In this document: positions 16,901-24,718 of the stretch, in pieces
Layout of the letters: the number at the start of each line of letters is the position of its first letter
Position numbering within the stretch: position 1 is the stretch's first letter
From: an uncultured Acetatifactor sp.
GTDB lineage: Bacteria; Bacillota; Clostridia; Lachnospirales; Lachnospiraceae
Direction: 5' to 3'
Assembly: GCA_947629645.1 (NCBI GenBank)
Contig: CANREV010000001.1
Coordinates: forward strand, 1-64,000
DNA length: 64,000 nt
Translations under genes and position numbers: made by a program
Notes under the pieces: generated by a model
Databases searched by the model: none
What the model saw: the letters and a program-made list of their open reading frames with translations, nothing else
What the model was told of the DNA's origin: nothing

Positions 16901-18838
16901 ATTTAGGTCAATTTTATTGATGGTATTGTTGAAACGGTCATCATGCGCTCGGAGCGCCTGAAGAACATCCCATACGACTTTATAGCGTTGGTTATCTGCT
17001 AATGCTTCTTCCGGTTCCATTCCGGCTGGAATTCCAATCGGGAGAATGATATAGCCGTATTTCTTGCCCTCCGTCTTCCGCATAACACGTCCAACGGACT
17101 GAATAATATCTACGATAGAGTTACGGGGATTCAGGAACATAACAGCATCCAGCGCGGGCACATCAATCCCTTCTGACAGGCAGCGGGCATTTGACAGCAC
17201 TCTGCAATGGCCATCAGGTGTGTCCTCTTTCAGCCAGTCTATACGATCTTTCCGGAATAGTGCATTGTTTGTACCGTCAACGTGGTCAAGTTCCACAGAA
17301 ACAACACTTTCATCATAACCGTACAGCTTTAATTCATCCTGAATTTCTTTGAAAAGGGACACAAACTTCTTTGATGCCGCAATACTGCTGTTAAAAGCAA
17401 CTGCCCGCTTCATGGGTGCGGAATCATTTGCAAAATAGTCTTCTTCACCTTCAAACACTGTCCGCTTGGACAAACCATTCAAACACCCCATGATTTTAAC
17501 AGCGTCCTCTAATATCAGTTCGCTATCGTGACTCGTTATCAAATTCTGCAAAGTACGGCTAACATAGTTTTCATCCACTGCCAAAACGATAACCTTATAA
17601 TCTGACAGCAGCCCTAAAGCAACAGATTCAGAAAAACCGAGACGATAAAATTCTGCACCATAGATTTCTTCATCATCCATAGAACAGAGAAGCGCACTCT
17701 TTTCATTTGCTTTTGCTTTGCTTTCATCACCATAAATGCGCGGAGTAGCCGTCATGTATAGACGCTTTTTTCCTTGGATAAAGTCATTATTGTGGATTTT
17801 TACAAAGTCACTTTCATCTTCACCTGCCAAAGTCACACCAGTGGTACGGTGCGCTTCATCGCAGATAATCAAATCAAACACTAAACCTGTGCGCTTTTGA
17901 AATTTAGAAATCACATCAATAGACTGATACGTTGAAAAAAACAGTTTCATCCCTGTTTCTGACCAGCCAAACGTATAGTATGCAACCAGCCGTTCAACAT
18001 TTGTCGTGGCCGGAATGATGGTATCAGAAACACGTCCTCCTTCATCTGAGGACGCACTGGCTTCGGGATCAGAGCAGATAGCAAATACACTATAATCATA
18101 TTTGCACTGAGCAGACCATTCCAGCAAAGTTTGATTGAGTAGAGAGATAGAAGGCACAAGAAATAGTACATTTCCTGTCCCATTTGTGATTGCTTCTGCA
18201 ATTTTTAATGAAGTAAAGGTTTTACCCGTCCCACAAGCCATAATCAGCTTGCCACGGTCTGCAGACTGAAAACCATTTAATACAGCCTCGATTGCTTTTG
18301 TTTGATGAGGACGCTCCTGCTTGCGCCCATCCCGTTTCATTCCACTTATATTGTTCAGTGAAAATGAGTCCCAATCAATGCCAGAATCTTTCAAATCTTT
18401 TAACCTGATACGGGTAACGGGCGGCAACTGGCCTTCAATGGTGTCTTCAGCAGTTGAACTCCATTTGTCAGTAGTTGAAACAATGATACGCTCCGAATAC
18501 CGCATAGGTTTACCGTCAATGAAAAACGACTTGCCCGATGCGGATAAAAATGTATCTACGTCCGCTTTAGATACAGGGTAGTTTTCATCATAAAATTTGC
18601 ACTGAATAGCACAGTATTCATCATAGCCCTTTTTCTTGGCCACAAGATCAATACCTGTGTCATGTTTGTCTCGATTATATGGGAACTCACTCCAAGTCCA
18701 CACAGTTTCAAAAGTTTCTGCGTAGAGAGGGCAGGTTAAAAAATATTTTTTCATCAGCAACTCAAAGAGAGCACCTTGCTGTGCCTTGCTTTGACTTATA
18801 TTTTTAAAATTAAACAGTAGTTGCTCAAATCCACTCAT
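13979..18838 (-). CDS. Type ISP restriction-modification enzyme (single-chain nuclease, translocase, methylase)
   Basis: A 1619-residue polypeptide with, in order: an Mrr-like PD-(D/E)XK nuclease (G62-I-D64, Q79-C-K81); a superfamily 2 translocase with Walker A ACGTGKT (201-207), DEAH (327-330), YMTATPR (361-367) and a QSVGRVMRK motif VI (580-588); a linker; a gamma-class N6-adenine methylase with LDPFTGTGTF (891-900) and IIGNPPY (1004-1010); and a target-recognition region in the last ~400 residues. This is the layout of type ISP enzymes such as LlaBIII, which methylate one strand of an asymmetric site and cut after translocation collides two complexes. All catalytic motifs look intact. It follows the DUF2971 gene by 22 bp. 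Confidence 0.9.
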   Translation of the reverse strand: MSGFEQLLFNFKNISQSKAQQGALFELLMKKYFLTCPLYAETFETVWTWSEFPYNRDKHDTGIDLVAKKKGYDEYCAIQCKFYDENYPVSKADVDTFLSASGKSFFIDGKPMRYSERIIVSTTDKWSSTAEDTIEGQLPPVTRIRLKDLKDSGIDWDSFSLNNISGMKRDGRKQERPHQTKAIEAVLNGFQSADRGKLIMACGTGKTFTSLKIAEAITNGTGNVLFLVPSISLLNQTLLEWSAQCKYDYSVFAICSDPEASASSDEGGRVSDTIIPATTNVERLVAYYTFGWSETGMKLFFSTYQSIDVISKFQKRTGLVFDLIICDEAHRTTGVTLAGEDESDFVKIHNNDFIQGKKRLYMTATPRIYGDESKAKANEKSALLCSMDDEEIYGAEFYRLGFSESVALGLLSDYKVIVLAVDENYVSRTLQNLITSHDSELILEDAVKIMGCLNGLSKRTVFEGEEDYFANDSAPMKRAVAFNSSIAASKKFVSLFKEIQDELKLYGYDESVVSVELDHVDGTNNALFRKDRIDWLKEDTPDGHCRVLSNARCLSEGIDVPALDAVMFLNPRNSIVDIIQSVGRVMRKTEGKKYGYIILPIGIPAGMEPEEALADNQRYKVVWDVLQALRAHDDRFNNTINKIDLNRKQPDNIQVIGVTGTGDDDPHGQQKGHEQSYTQLSLNLDDLQKWKNSIYAKIVKKCGSRRYWETWAKDIADIANHHIEEIKLLILKPEIAPKFADFLAALQSNLNSSIEQQDAIEMLAEHMITKPVFDALFEDYEFIKSNPVSIIMQDMLSILDEKALDKEQETLDKFYLSVQERAKGIDNAEGKQKIVIELYEQFFKNALPKQVAKLGIVYTPIEVVDFILQSVEVVLKEKFGRSINDNEVHVLDPFTGTGTFIVRLLRSGLISPEKLLYKYTNELHANEIVLLAYYIAAVNIEETFHDLMQAQEYTPFEGIVLTDTFALSESAYDKDGNTVSPSHMMFSTNTARATKQLETPITVIIGNPPYSVGQKSGNDNNQNVSYKHLDKSLADTYVAKSKATLTRNVYDTYIKAFRWATDRLGDNGVIGFVSNGAYLDSVALDGFRQCLLEDFNSVFCFNLRGNQRTSGELSRKEGGKIFGSGSRTPVSITILVKKKGIRKDGYVRYYDIGDYLTREQKLSIIADFGSIKNIPWKILTPNENHDWINKRNPAFMNFIALGDKKKREKDSIFLDNYSSGISTNRDVWVYSFSADEAMKHAVSMIQFYNTERIRCHADFDAKTSEGMLTADPKVRETYLLNIRSNDTTRISWSRGLFKLFCRNEKIVANETVRIVAYRPYCKKLLAYNKNIIEMPSRWDNIFPDLEHENFVICVSGAPLKKEFSVLITDCIQDLNFMEHSLCMPLYIYERADRKSADSQQFNIYDYLEDVPNKQETILYKRRSAISDTSLKKFREMYGNKVEKEDIFYYLYAVLQCRKYIELYGDNLSKEMPRIPMLDKFLEYVRIGKELAKLHLDYEQEIDPASIGLQIQIDKSDYTVEKMQFKKEGKTVQKDTIYFNRYITVSNIPARAYEYVVNGKSAIEWVMERYAVTVDKASGIMDDPNLYGDEKYIFNLLISVIALSVKTQDLIDSLPEYKEI

Positions 18839-18860
18839 CTCGTATTTCTCCGTAGTCTAT

Positions 18861-20528
18861 TTATAATTCATCATTTATATCTGCTTCTACTTTTAACCTC
18901 GCCTCATATTGCAATTTGTCATAATCTGCTCTGTTAATAACTTGAGCTTGTATATTACCTTTCACGACATCATATTCCATTAGCCCACATGAATATCCAA
19001 AATAAATAATATCATATTTTTCATTATATTCATTCAGTACTTCATCAAAATAGTTTTTAAACGTCTCAAGCCGCACCGGTATTGGCATACCATTCAAAAA
19101 AATAAATAAGCCAATTGTCTTAAAACCTTTCTTTTTATATCTCGGCAATTTTTTCATTTTTTTGCGTAGAGCACTTTGTATAATTATCTTTTCAAAATTG
19201 CTGTCTGTGTCAGGATATGATAACCCCCACTCCTCTATTGTTCCACCATGTTTCTCAATAATCTGTTTTTTTCTTTCTTTTGTTTCCATATTGTTTTCCA
19301 AACGATATTTATTAAATTCGCCATTTATACATGCCACATCATCATCAATAGCTTCTGTAACTTCTATTCCCACTGTTTTTGTATCATCACTGATATCCGG
19401 TGCATCATGTATCGCAAATCCATCGTATGTATTACCATAACAATACTGCAGCATTCCCAGTGCAAGATTTTCAACAGATTTTTTCCTTAAGTGAGAATCC
19501 AATAGTTTACTGAATGGAAATATGGACATGTGTACCGTTTTAACGTGCTCTAATTTATTTAAACGAAAAAGCGCGTTCGCTTCACATTCTGCCTTATCAG
19601 CATCAGCTTTACTCAAAAATGGACTTATTGCCACTTGTTTAATGCCTTTTCGCTGTATTTTATAATCAATATAATCTCTATCTTTCTCATCAATTCCAAT
19701 ATCCTTTATCTCTCCTTCAATGCGGCGAAATTTAATTATGTCTTTTGGAACTTTTAACACGATTCGATATTCTTCTTCATAGTCATAATCCTTGTTTTTA
19801 AAGAAACAACGCATATAATTAACAGCTTCTTTGAACGCATAAAAGAGAAAATTTGCGTACTGATCTCTCACATTCTGTACTTCTAAATAAACTTTTTCAA
19901 GATTGTTAAGCACCTTTTTTACACAATTTTTCTTTTCCTTCTCGTCATATATAATCAATCCTTTATACATAACAATACCATCATCTTGTTTTTGCCTAAC
20001 ATTTGTATCTGTTATCTTTCTTCCAGCGAAAAGATCCCATGCAAAATCAAAACATATATTAACACCTTCTTTTGCATATTCATCCCACATTCTAATGGAA
20101 TTATCATTTGTTGAAAAAGAACAAGTATATGTGCAGTATAATTTTTCTTCCGGAATATGAGCTTCTTCTATAATATCAAAATAAGACTGTTCATAATCCC
20201 TAAGTTTCTGCAATGTTTCACTGTTAAGGATAAATTCCTTAAAATTTGAATTATAATTTTCTTCCAGAATAACAGATTCAATAATCTGCATAATTCCTAC
20301 AAATTCTGTTGTATCTTTTAAACATCTAATATCCGTAAAGCGCAAACTGCCATTGCAAATGATTTTTTTGAAAACATCTGTGGAACAATAATGGCATATT
20401 CCATTTGCTTTCGTTTCAATACCGCCTAGTTTATATAAATCAATAATCGAATTTTCCAAATATGGCATGTTCAGATAATTAGTTCGTGCAATAGCCATAC
20501 ACTTTGCTATAATTTTAGATTTATCCAT
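18861..20528 (-). CDS. DUF2971-domain protein with a nuclease-like C-terminal part
   Basis: A 555-residue protein. Residues about 35-330 match DUF2971 (YCSTDVFKKIICNGSLRFT, then YTCSFSTNDNSIRMWDEYA and a VNICFDF strand). The C-terminal 200 residues begin with a strand-turn-strand containing GIEVTEAID, which looks like the central strand of a PD-(D/E)XK fold, but a full active site is not clear. The ATG at 20528 has GGGAGG eight bases upstream. The stop lies 22 bp before the ISP gene, so both are probably one transcript. DUF2971 proteins often occur beside defence genes; a role with the restriction enzyme is inferred from context. Confidence 0.7.
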   Translation of the reverse strand: MDKSKIIAKCMAIARTNYLNMPYLENSIIDLYKLGGIETKANGICHYCSTDVFKKIICNGSLRFTDIRCLKDTTEFVGIMQIIESVILEENYNSNFKEFILNSETLQKLRDYEQSYFDIIEEAHIPEEKLYCTYTCSFSTNDNSIRMWDEYAKEGVNICFDFAWDLFAGRKITDTNVRQKQDDGIVMYKGLIIYDEKEKKNCVKKVLNNLEKVYLEVQNVRDQYANFLFYAFKEAVNYMRCFFKNKDYDYEEEYRIVLKVPKDIIKFRRIEGEIKDIGIDEKDRDYIDYKIQRKGIKQVAISPFLSKADADKAECEANALFRLNKLEHVKTVHMSIFPFSKLLDSHLRKKSVENLALGMLQYCYGNTYDGFAIHDAPDISDDTKTVGIEVTEAIDDDVACINGEFNKYRLENNMETKERKKQIIEKHGGTIEEWGLSYPDTDSNFEKIIIQSALRKKMKKLPRYKKKGFKTIGLFIFLNGMPIPVRLETFKNYFDEVLNEYNEKYDIIYFGYSCGLMEYDVVKGNIQAQVINRADYDKLQYEARLKVEADINDEL

Positions 20529-20542
20529 TAGCAAAACCTCCC

Positions 20543-20861
20543 TTAAACCATCTTAAAATACTCCAACGCCTCCATAATTGCCCTTTCCTTCTCCTCCGGA
20601 TACTTAGGCTGTCTTGCAGTCTTCGCTTCCTCTCCGGTCGGCACATAGCAGAGGTCCATCGGACCTCTTACGCCCTCAGACTTTGGCAGATTATAATTCT
20701 CTCTCTCAATGATCCCACACTTTCTTTTAACCTGCGCAATATAAAGATTACTTACCTTTAGTTCACTTGCTCCAGCACATACGCCTTGATTTCCTCATAG
20801 CCGGCCTTTTTCTCCGCCACCATCAGATCATCTCATCTAGGTTTAGTTCTACCTCGATATG
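20543..20861 (-). pseudogene. Stranded C-terminal extension of rlmD
   Basis: Directly after the rlmD stop (TAG), the same frame continues HIEVELNLDEM before another stop. Shifted frames then read VAEKKAGYEEIKAYVLEQ and LKVSNLYIAQVKRKCGIIE, ending with EKERAIMEALEYFKMV and a TAA at 20543-20545. I recall such a tail (aligned pieces: AYVLE, SLYIAQVKRKCG, EKEKAI-DAL-YF) on longer versions of this and some other methyltransferases in gut Clostridia. It is not needed for the methylase fold. Stop and frameshift mutations have apparently cut it off. Confidence 0.55.
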
Positions 20862-22349
20862 CTACTTGACACCCAGTTTGGACAACAAGCAGACTGTCTC
20901 CACATGCACCGTCATCCCAAACTGGTCTACCCCTCTGACTTTTTTAAGCTCATATCCCCCATCGCACAACACTTTTAAATCCCTCGCCAGAGTAGCGCAG
21001 TCGCAGCTCACATATACGATCCGTTCCGGCTGCATTTGCAGCATCGTTTGCAGGCAGGCTTCATCGCAGCCTTTTCTTGGGGGATCCACCACTATGACAT
21101 CCGGATGAAGCATATCTGCGGCGGAATCGAAATCTTTACCTGCTTTCTCATAAAATTCCGGCAGTACTTCTTCCGCTTTTCCCAAGAAAAACTGTGCGTT
21201 ACAGATCCCGTTTCTCTTCGCATTTTCTCTCGCGTCCTCGACCGCCTGCAAAACAACTTCCACTCCATATACTTTTTTCGCGTTACTTGCCAGAAACAAA
21301 GAGATCGTGCCGATGCCACAATACAGATCCCAAACGGTCTCACGTCCGGTAAGCCCCGCATACTCCAAAGCCAGGCTGTAAAGCTTTTCGGTCTGTACCG
21401 GATTAACCTGATAAAAAGATAAAGGTGAAATATGAAACGTCAACTCTTTTCCCGTGAAAGGATATCCTTCTTTCTGCATATCCCTGACGTGAATGGTATC
21501 GGAAATGACAGGTGATCCCCACAAAGTATGGATTTCCTTTCCCATGATCACATTATTGCGCTCTGTGTTAATACTAACTGACACGCTCGTCATATTTTCG
21601 ATTTCTGCCAATCTCTGGATCAGTTCATTCTGACGCGGCAGGTATTCTCGGTTTTTATTCCCCTTTGGCGAACCTGTTCTATTCCGGTTGATCACCAAAC
21701 ATACCATAATCTCTTTACTGGTAAATCCTGTCCGGATCAAAATATGCCGGATCAGTCCCTCTCCGGTAATCTCGTTGTAGGCGCTGACATGACAGGTCCG
21801 CATATAGTCTAATATGATCTCTAAAATGTCTTTGTTCTTTGATGCGCCCAGACAACAGTCCGTATTGGCAATGATAGAATGGGTCCTGCCAGCGTAAAAT
21901 CCGGTGATCACATTGCCCTCTCTGTCTGTTCCTACAGGGTATTGGGCTTTATTCCGATAATGAAAAGGTTCTTCCATACCGATCACAGGCTCCATTTTTG
22001 CATCGATATACTCCGGCGAAAAACCTCCGATGCGGATCAGGTTATCGCGGATTTTTTTCTGTTTAAATTCTAACTGTTTTTGATAGGACAACGCCTGCAG
22101 CTGGCATCCGCCGCATTGTCTGTGATATGCGCATGCAGGTGTCACACGAAAAGGAGAAGGTGTCACCACCTTCTCTAATCGCGCGTAAGCATAATTCTTT
22201 TTGTTTTTTACAATCCTGGCTTCCACAGTGTCGCCTAACACGGCGTCTTTCACAAAGAGGGTAAAGCCGTTCACCTTACCGATCCCTTCCCCCTCGTTCC
22301 CCATGTCTTCTATCGTCACTGTAACTAAATCGTTTTTTTGATACTCCAT
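20862..22349 (-). CDS. rlmD: 23S rRNA (uracil-C5)-methyltransferase, RlmD/RumA family
   Basis: A 495-residue TrmA/RlmD-family enzyme that uses S-adenosylmethionine to make 5-methyluridine in 23S rRNA. Visible parts: an N-terminal TRAM/OB domain (about residues 1-60), an iron-sulfur cysteine cluster (CAYHRQCGGCQ), the SAM-binding DLYCGIGTISLFLA, VDPPRKGC, and a catalytic cysteine in YVSCDCATLARD. The ATG follows AGAGGAATT. The last residues, HVETVCLLSKLGVK, are the normal end of the fold. Downstream lies a decayed extension, and beyond it the accessory island. RlmD versus RlmCD paralogue specificity cannot be decided from sequence alone. Confidence 0.9.
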   Translation of the reverse strand: MEYQKNDLVTVTIEDMGNEGEGIGKVNGFTLFVKDAVLGDTVEARIVKNKKNYAYARLEKVVTPSPFRVTPACAYHRQCGGCQLQALSYQKQLEFKQKKIRDNLIRIGGFSPEYIDAKMEPVIGMEEPFHYRNKAQYPVGTDREGNVITGFYAGRTHSIIANTDCCLGASKNKDILEIILDYMRTCHVSAYNEITGEGLIRHILIRTGFTSKEIMVCLVINRNRTGSPKGNKNREYLPRQNELIQRLAEIENMTSVSVSINTERNNVIMGKEIHTLWGSPVISDTIHVRDMQKEGYPFTGKELTFHISPLSFYQVNPVQTEKLYSLALEYAGLTGRETVWDLYCGIGTISLFLASNAKKVYGVEVVLQAVEDARENAKRNGICNAQFFLGKAEEVLPEFYEKAGKDFDSAADMLHPDVIVVDPPRKGCDEACLQTMLQMQPERIVYVSCDCATLARDLKVLCDGGYELKKVRGVDQFGMTVHVETVCLLSKLGVK

Positions 22350-22449
22350 AATTCCTCTGTCTTAAAATATATGAATGGCAAACATATTTTTTCAAAGCGG
22401 CGGACGCGGATATTTTTACGCAGACATCCGGCGGGCCAGTTTTTTTGTG

Positions 22450-23610
22450 TCAGTCGGTCAGCTCTTTTGCCAATGTTTCAAGCTGCGTTTTATTTTCCGG
22501 TTTCATAGCGGACATAATCGTAACGGTATTTTCAGCGAATGTAATCTCTTTGCTCTTCTCAAACATTCCTTTCATGACCCTTGCCGCCGTAGGCGCCCAG
22601 GATCCGTTTTCAATCAGGGCAATAGTCCGTTTCTGATAATTGCGCTCCAACAGGCGGGTGATAAAATCGCGCATAAACGGATTGATATCTCCATTGTAAG
22701 TATTGCATGCCAATACCAGTTTTCCATAGCGGAAAGCGTCCTCTACGGCTTCCGCAAGATCTGTCCTTGCCAGATCATGCACCGCGGTCTTAACGCCTTT
22801 TTTCTCCAGAGTTTCAGCCAGATACAAAGCGGCGTCTTTCGTATGTCCGTAAATGGAAGCGTAAGCAATGGCAACGCCCTCGCTCTCCACTCCATAGGAA
22901 GACCAGATATGATACAGATTCAGATAATATCCAAGATTTTCCGTCAATACGGGTCCGTGCAGCGGACAAATGATCTGAATATCCAGCGCGGACGCTTTCT
23001 TTAAAACATTCTGCACCTGCGCGCCATATTTTCCTACAATGCCGAAATAATAACGGCGGGCCTCACACGCCCAGTCTTCCTCCACATCCAGAGCGCCGAA
23101 TTTTCCGAAACCGTCCGCGGAAAACAGCACTTTATCTTTTGCGTCATAGGTCATCATGACCTCGGGCCAGTGCACCATAGGAGCAAAGACAAATTTCAGG
23201 GTATGGGCTCCTAAAGCCAGTTCTCCTCCGTCCGATGCGGGAACGGATCTTTCTCCCAATTCCAATCCGAAAAACTGCTGCATCATTTTGTATGCCGTAG
23301 GAGTAGCTACCACTTTTGCTTCGGGATATTTTTCCAAAAATGCAGGGATATTGGCGGAATGGTCCGGTTCCATATGCTGGATCACCAGATAGTCCGGCTT
23401 TCTTCCGGCAAGCGCCTCCTCCACATGATTAAGCCACTGCTGCCCGAAAGCCTGATCCACGGTATCCATCACCGCCGTCTTTTCATCCAGGATCACATAA
23501 GAATTGTAAGCCATTCCGTTGGGAACCACATACTGACCCTCAAACAGATCAGTCTGATGGTCGTTCACGCCTACATACAGGATTTCTTCCGTTACTTTTT
23601 TACTTTTCAT
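22450..23610 (-). CDS. fprA: FprA family A-type flavoprotein (oxygen/NO-reducing)
   Basis: A 386-residue flavodiiron protein. The N-terminal metallo-beta-lactamase-type domain carries the diiron ligands in IQHMEPDHSANI (H-x-E-x-D-H), HWPEVMMTY and LHGPVL. The C-terminal flavodoxin domain starts near YASIYGHTKDAA and contains the FMN-binding LACNTYNGDINPFM and IENGSWAPTAARVM segments. Such enzymes reduce O2 to water or NO to N2O in anaerobes, taking electrons from rubredoxin. The ATG at 23610 has GGAGG nine bases upstream. It stands alone between rlmD and the YhaM-like gene. Confidence 0.92.
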   Translation of the reverse strand: MKSKKVTEEILYVGVNDHQTDLFEGQYVVPNGMAYNSYVILDEKTAVMDTVDQAFGQQWLNHVEEALAGRKPDYLVIQHMEPDHSANIPAFLEKYPEAKVVATPTAYKMMQQFFGLELGERSVPASDGGELALGAHTLKFVFAPMVHWPEVMMTYDAKDKVLFSADGFGKFGALDVEEDWACEARRYYFGIVGKYGAQVQNVLKKASALDIQIICPLHGPVLTENLGYYLNLYHIWSSYGVESEGVAIAYASIYGHTKDAALYLAETLEKKGVKTAVHDLARTDLAEAVEDAFRYGKLVLACNTYNGDINPFMRDFITRLLERNYQKRTIALIENGSWAPTAARVMKGMFEKSKEITFAENTVTIMSAMKPENKTQLETLAKELTD

Positions 23611-23744
23611 ACTTTCCTCCATTTCCGCGCTGTTTTTGCACATATTATTCTGCCGCTGCAGACGGCGTTTTCATTGTGGGAATGTTGTGCGGCGGCACAC
23701 GACCGCATCCCATCTGATTCCCATAAGAAGTTTCGGATTATCAT

Positions 23745-24689
23745 TTATAATTTGGTAGCCCTCAGATTGGATTCAAACAATCTGTTATATCCCAGCCATC
23801 CCTTATTTTCACTGTTGTTTTCCAAAATTTCCTTAAAAGTCTCCAGCTTGGCATCCGTATCGTCCGCATAATTGAGAGCCAGCGCTTCGATCAAAGCAGG
23901 GATCTTGGGAGAACCGAATTCGTATTTCCCGTGATGGGCCAGAATACAGTGCTGTATCTGGGTCAGCAGTTCGTGGGGAAAACCATCGATCTTCGCCGCC
24001 CGCTCCGCGATCATCTGGGAACCTATCACAATATGTCCCAATAGCTGCCCATCGTCCGTGTAATCATTTTCCGGAAAAGGGGAGAGCTCTTTTGTCTTTC
24101 CAATGTCATGGCACATAGCGGCGGTCAGAAGCAGGTCCCTCTTTAATATAGGATATGCGGTGCAGTAGTAATCACAGAGCTTTGTCACACTTAAAGTATG
24201 CTCCAGCAGGCCGCCCACAAAACCGTGGTGTACTGTTTTGGCTGCGGAAGATTTTTGAAAGGTGGTTACAAATTCTGCGTCATTGACAAAAATATCCTGT
24301 AACATCTGCTTCAGGTAAGGATTTTGGATACTTTCTATCAGCCCCAGCAGTTCCTGATACATGGTATCCACCCCTTTGGCGCTGACCGGCAGATAATTGG
24401 CCGGATCGTATTCTTCTTCCTGACAAACCCGGATTCTCTTTACGCTGATCTGAAGCGCACCCTGAAAATTATTCACATCTCCGTACACTTCTATGTAATC
24501 CAGCGCATTGAAATCACCGATACCGGAATTATTCGGCTCCCACACTTTCGCATCGATCATACCCGTCTTATCCTGCAGGATCACATTTTCATAAGGTTTG
24601 CCGTTTTTCGTCACCGCTGACTGCTTATGTTTGCACAAATAAATATCAAATACTCTGTCGCCTTCTCTTAAATCCCTGATATATTTCAT
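23745..24689 (-). CDS. yhaM: YhaM-like 3'-5' exoribonuclease (OB fold + HD domain)
   Basis: A 314-residue protein with an N-terminal OB-fold (about residues 5-90: YLCKHKQSAVTKNGKPYENV, KVWEP) and a C-terminal HD phosphohydrolase domain. The HD domain has HHGFVGGLLEHTLSV, MCHDIGKTKEL and LAHHGKYEFGSP. This arrangement matches Bacillus YhaM, a 3'-5' exoribonuclease acting on RNA and single-stranded DNA. The ATG at 24689 has GGAGG upstream. It follows the HtrA-like gene by 29 bp, so the two are probably one transcript. Confidence 0.85.
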   Translation of the reverse strand: MKYIRDLREGDRVFDIYLCKHKQSAVTKNGKPYENVILQDKTGMIDAKVWEPNNSGIGDFNALDYIEVYGDVNNFQGALQISVKRIRVCQEEEYDPANYLPVSAKGVDTMYQELLGLIESIQNPYLKQMLQDIFVNDAEFVTTFQKSSAAKTVHHGFVGGLLEHTLSVTKLCDYYCTAYPILKRDLLLTAAMCHDIGKTKELSPFPENDYTDDGQLLGHIVIGSQMIAERAAKIDGFPHELLTQIQHCILAHHGKYEFGSPKIPALIEALALNYADDTDAKLETFKEILENNSENKGWLGYNRLFESNLRATKL

Positions 24690-24718
24690 GCTGACCTCCA
24701 AATTATTTTTATATTACT

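Noticed and set aside
16172-16906. A 244-codon plus-strand frame inside the ISP enzyme gene
   Set aside because: The minus-strand frame carries all domain motifs; this is antisense noise.
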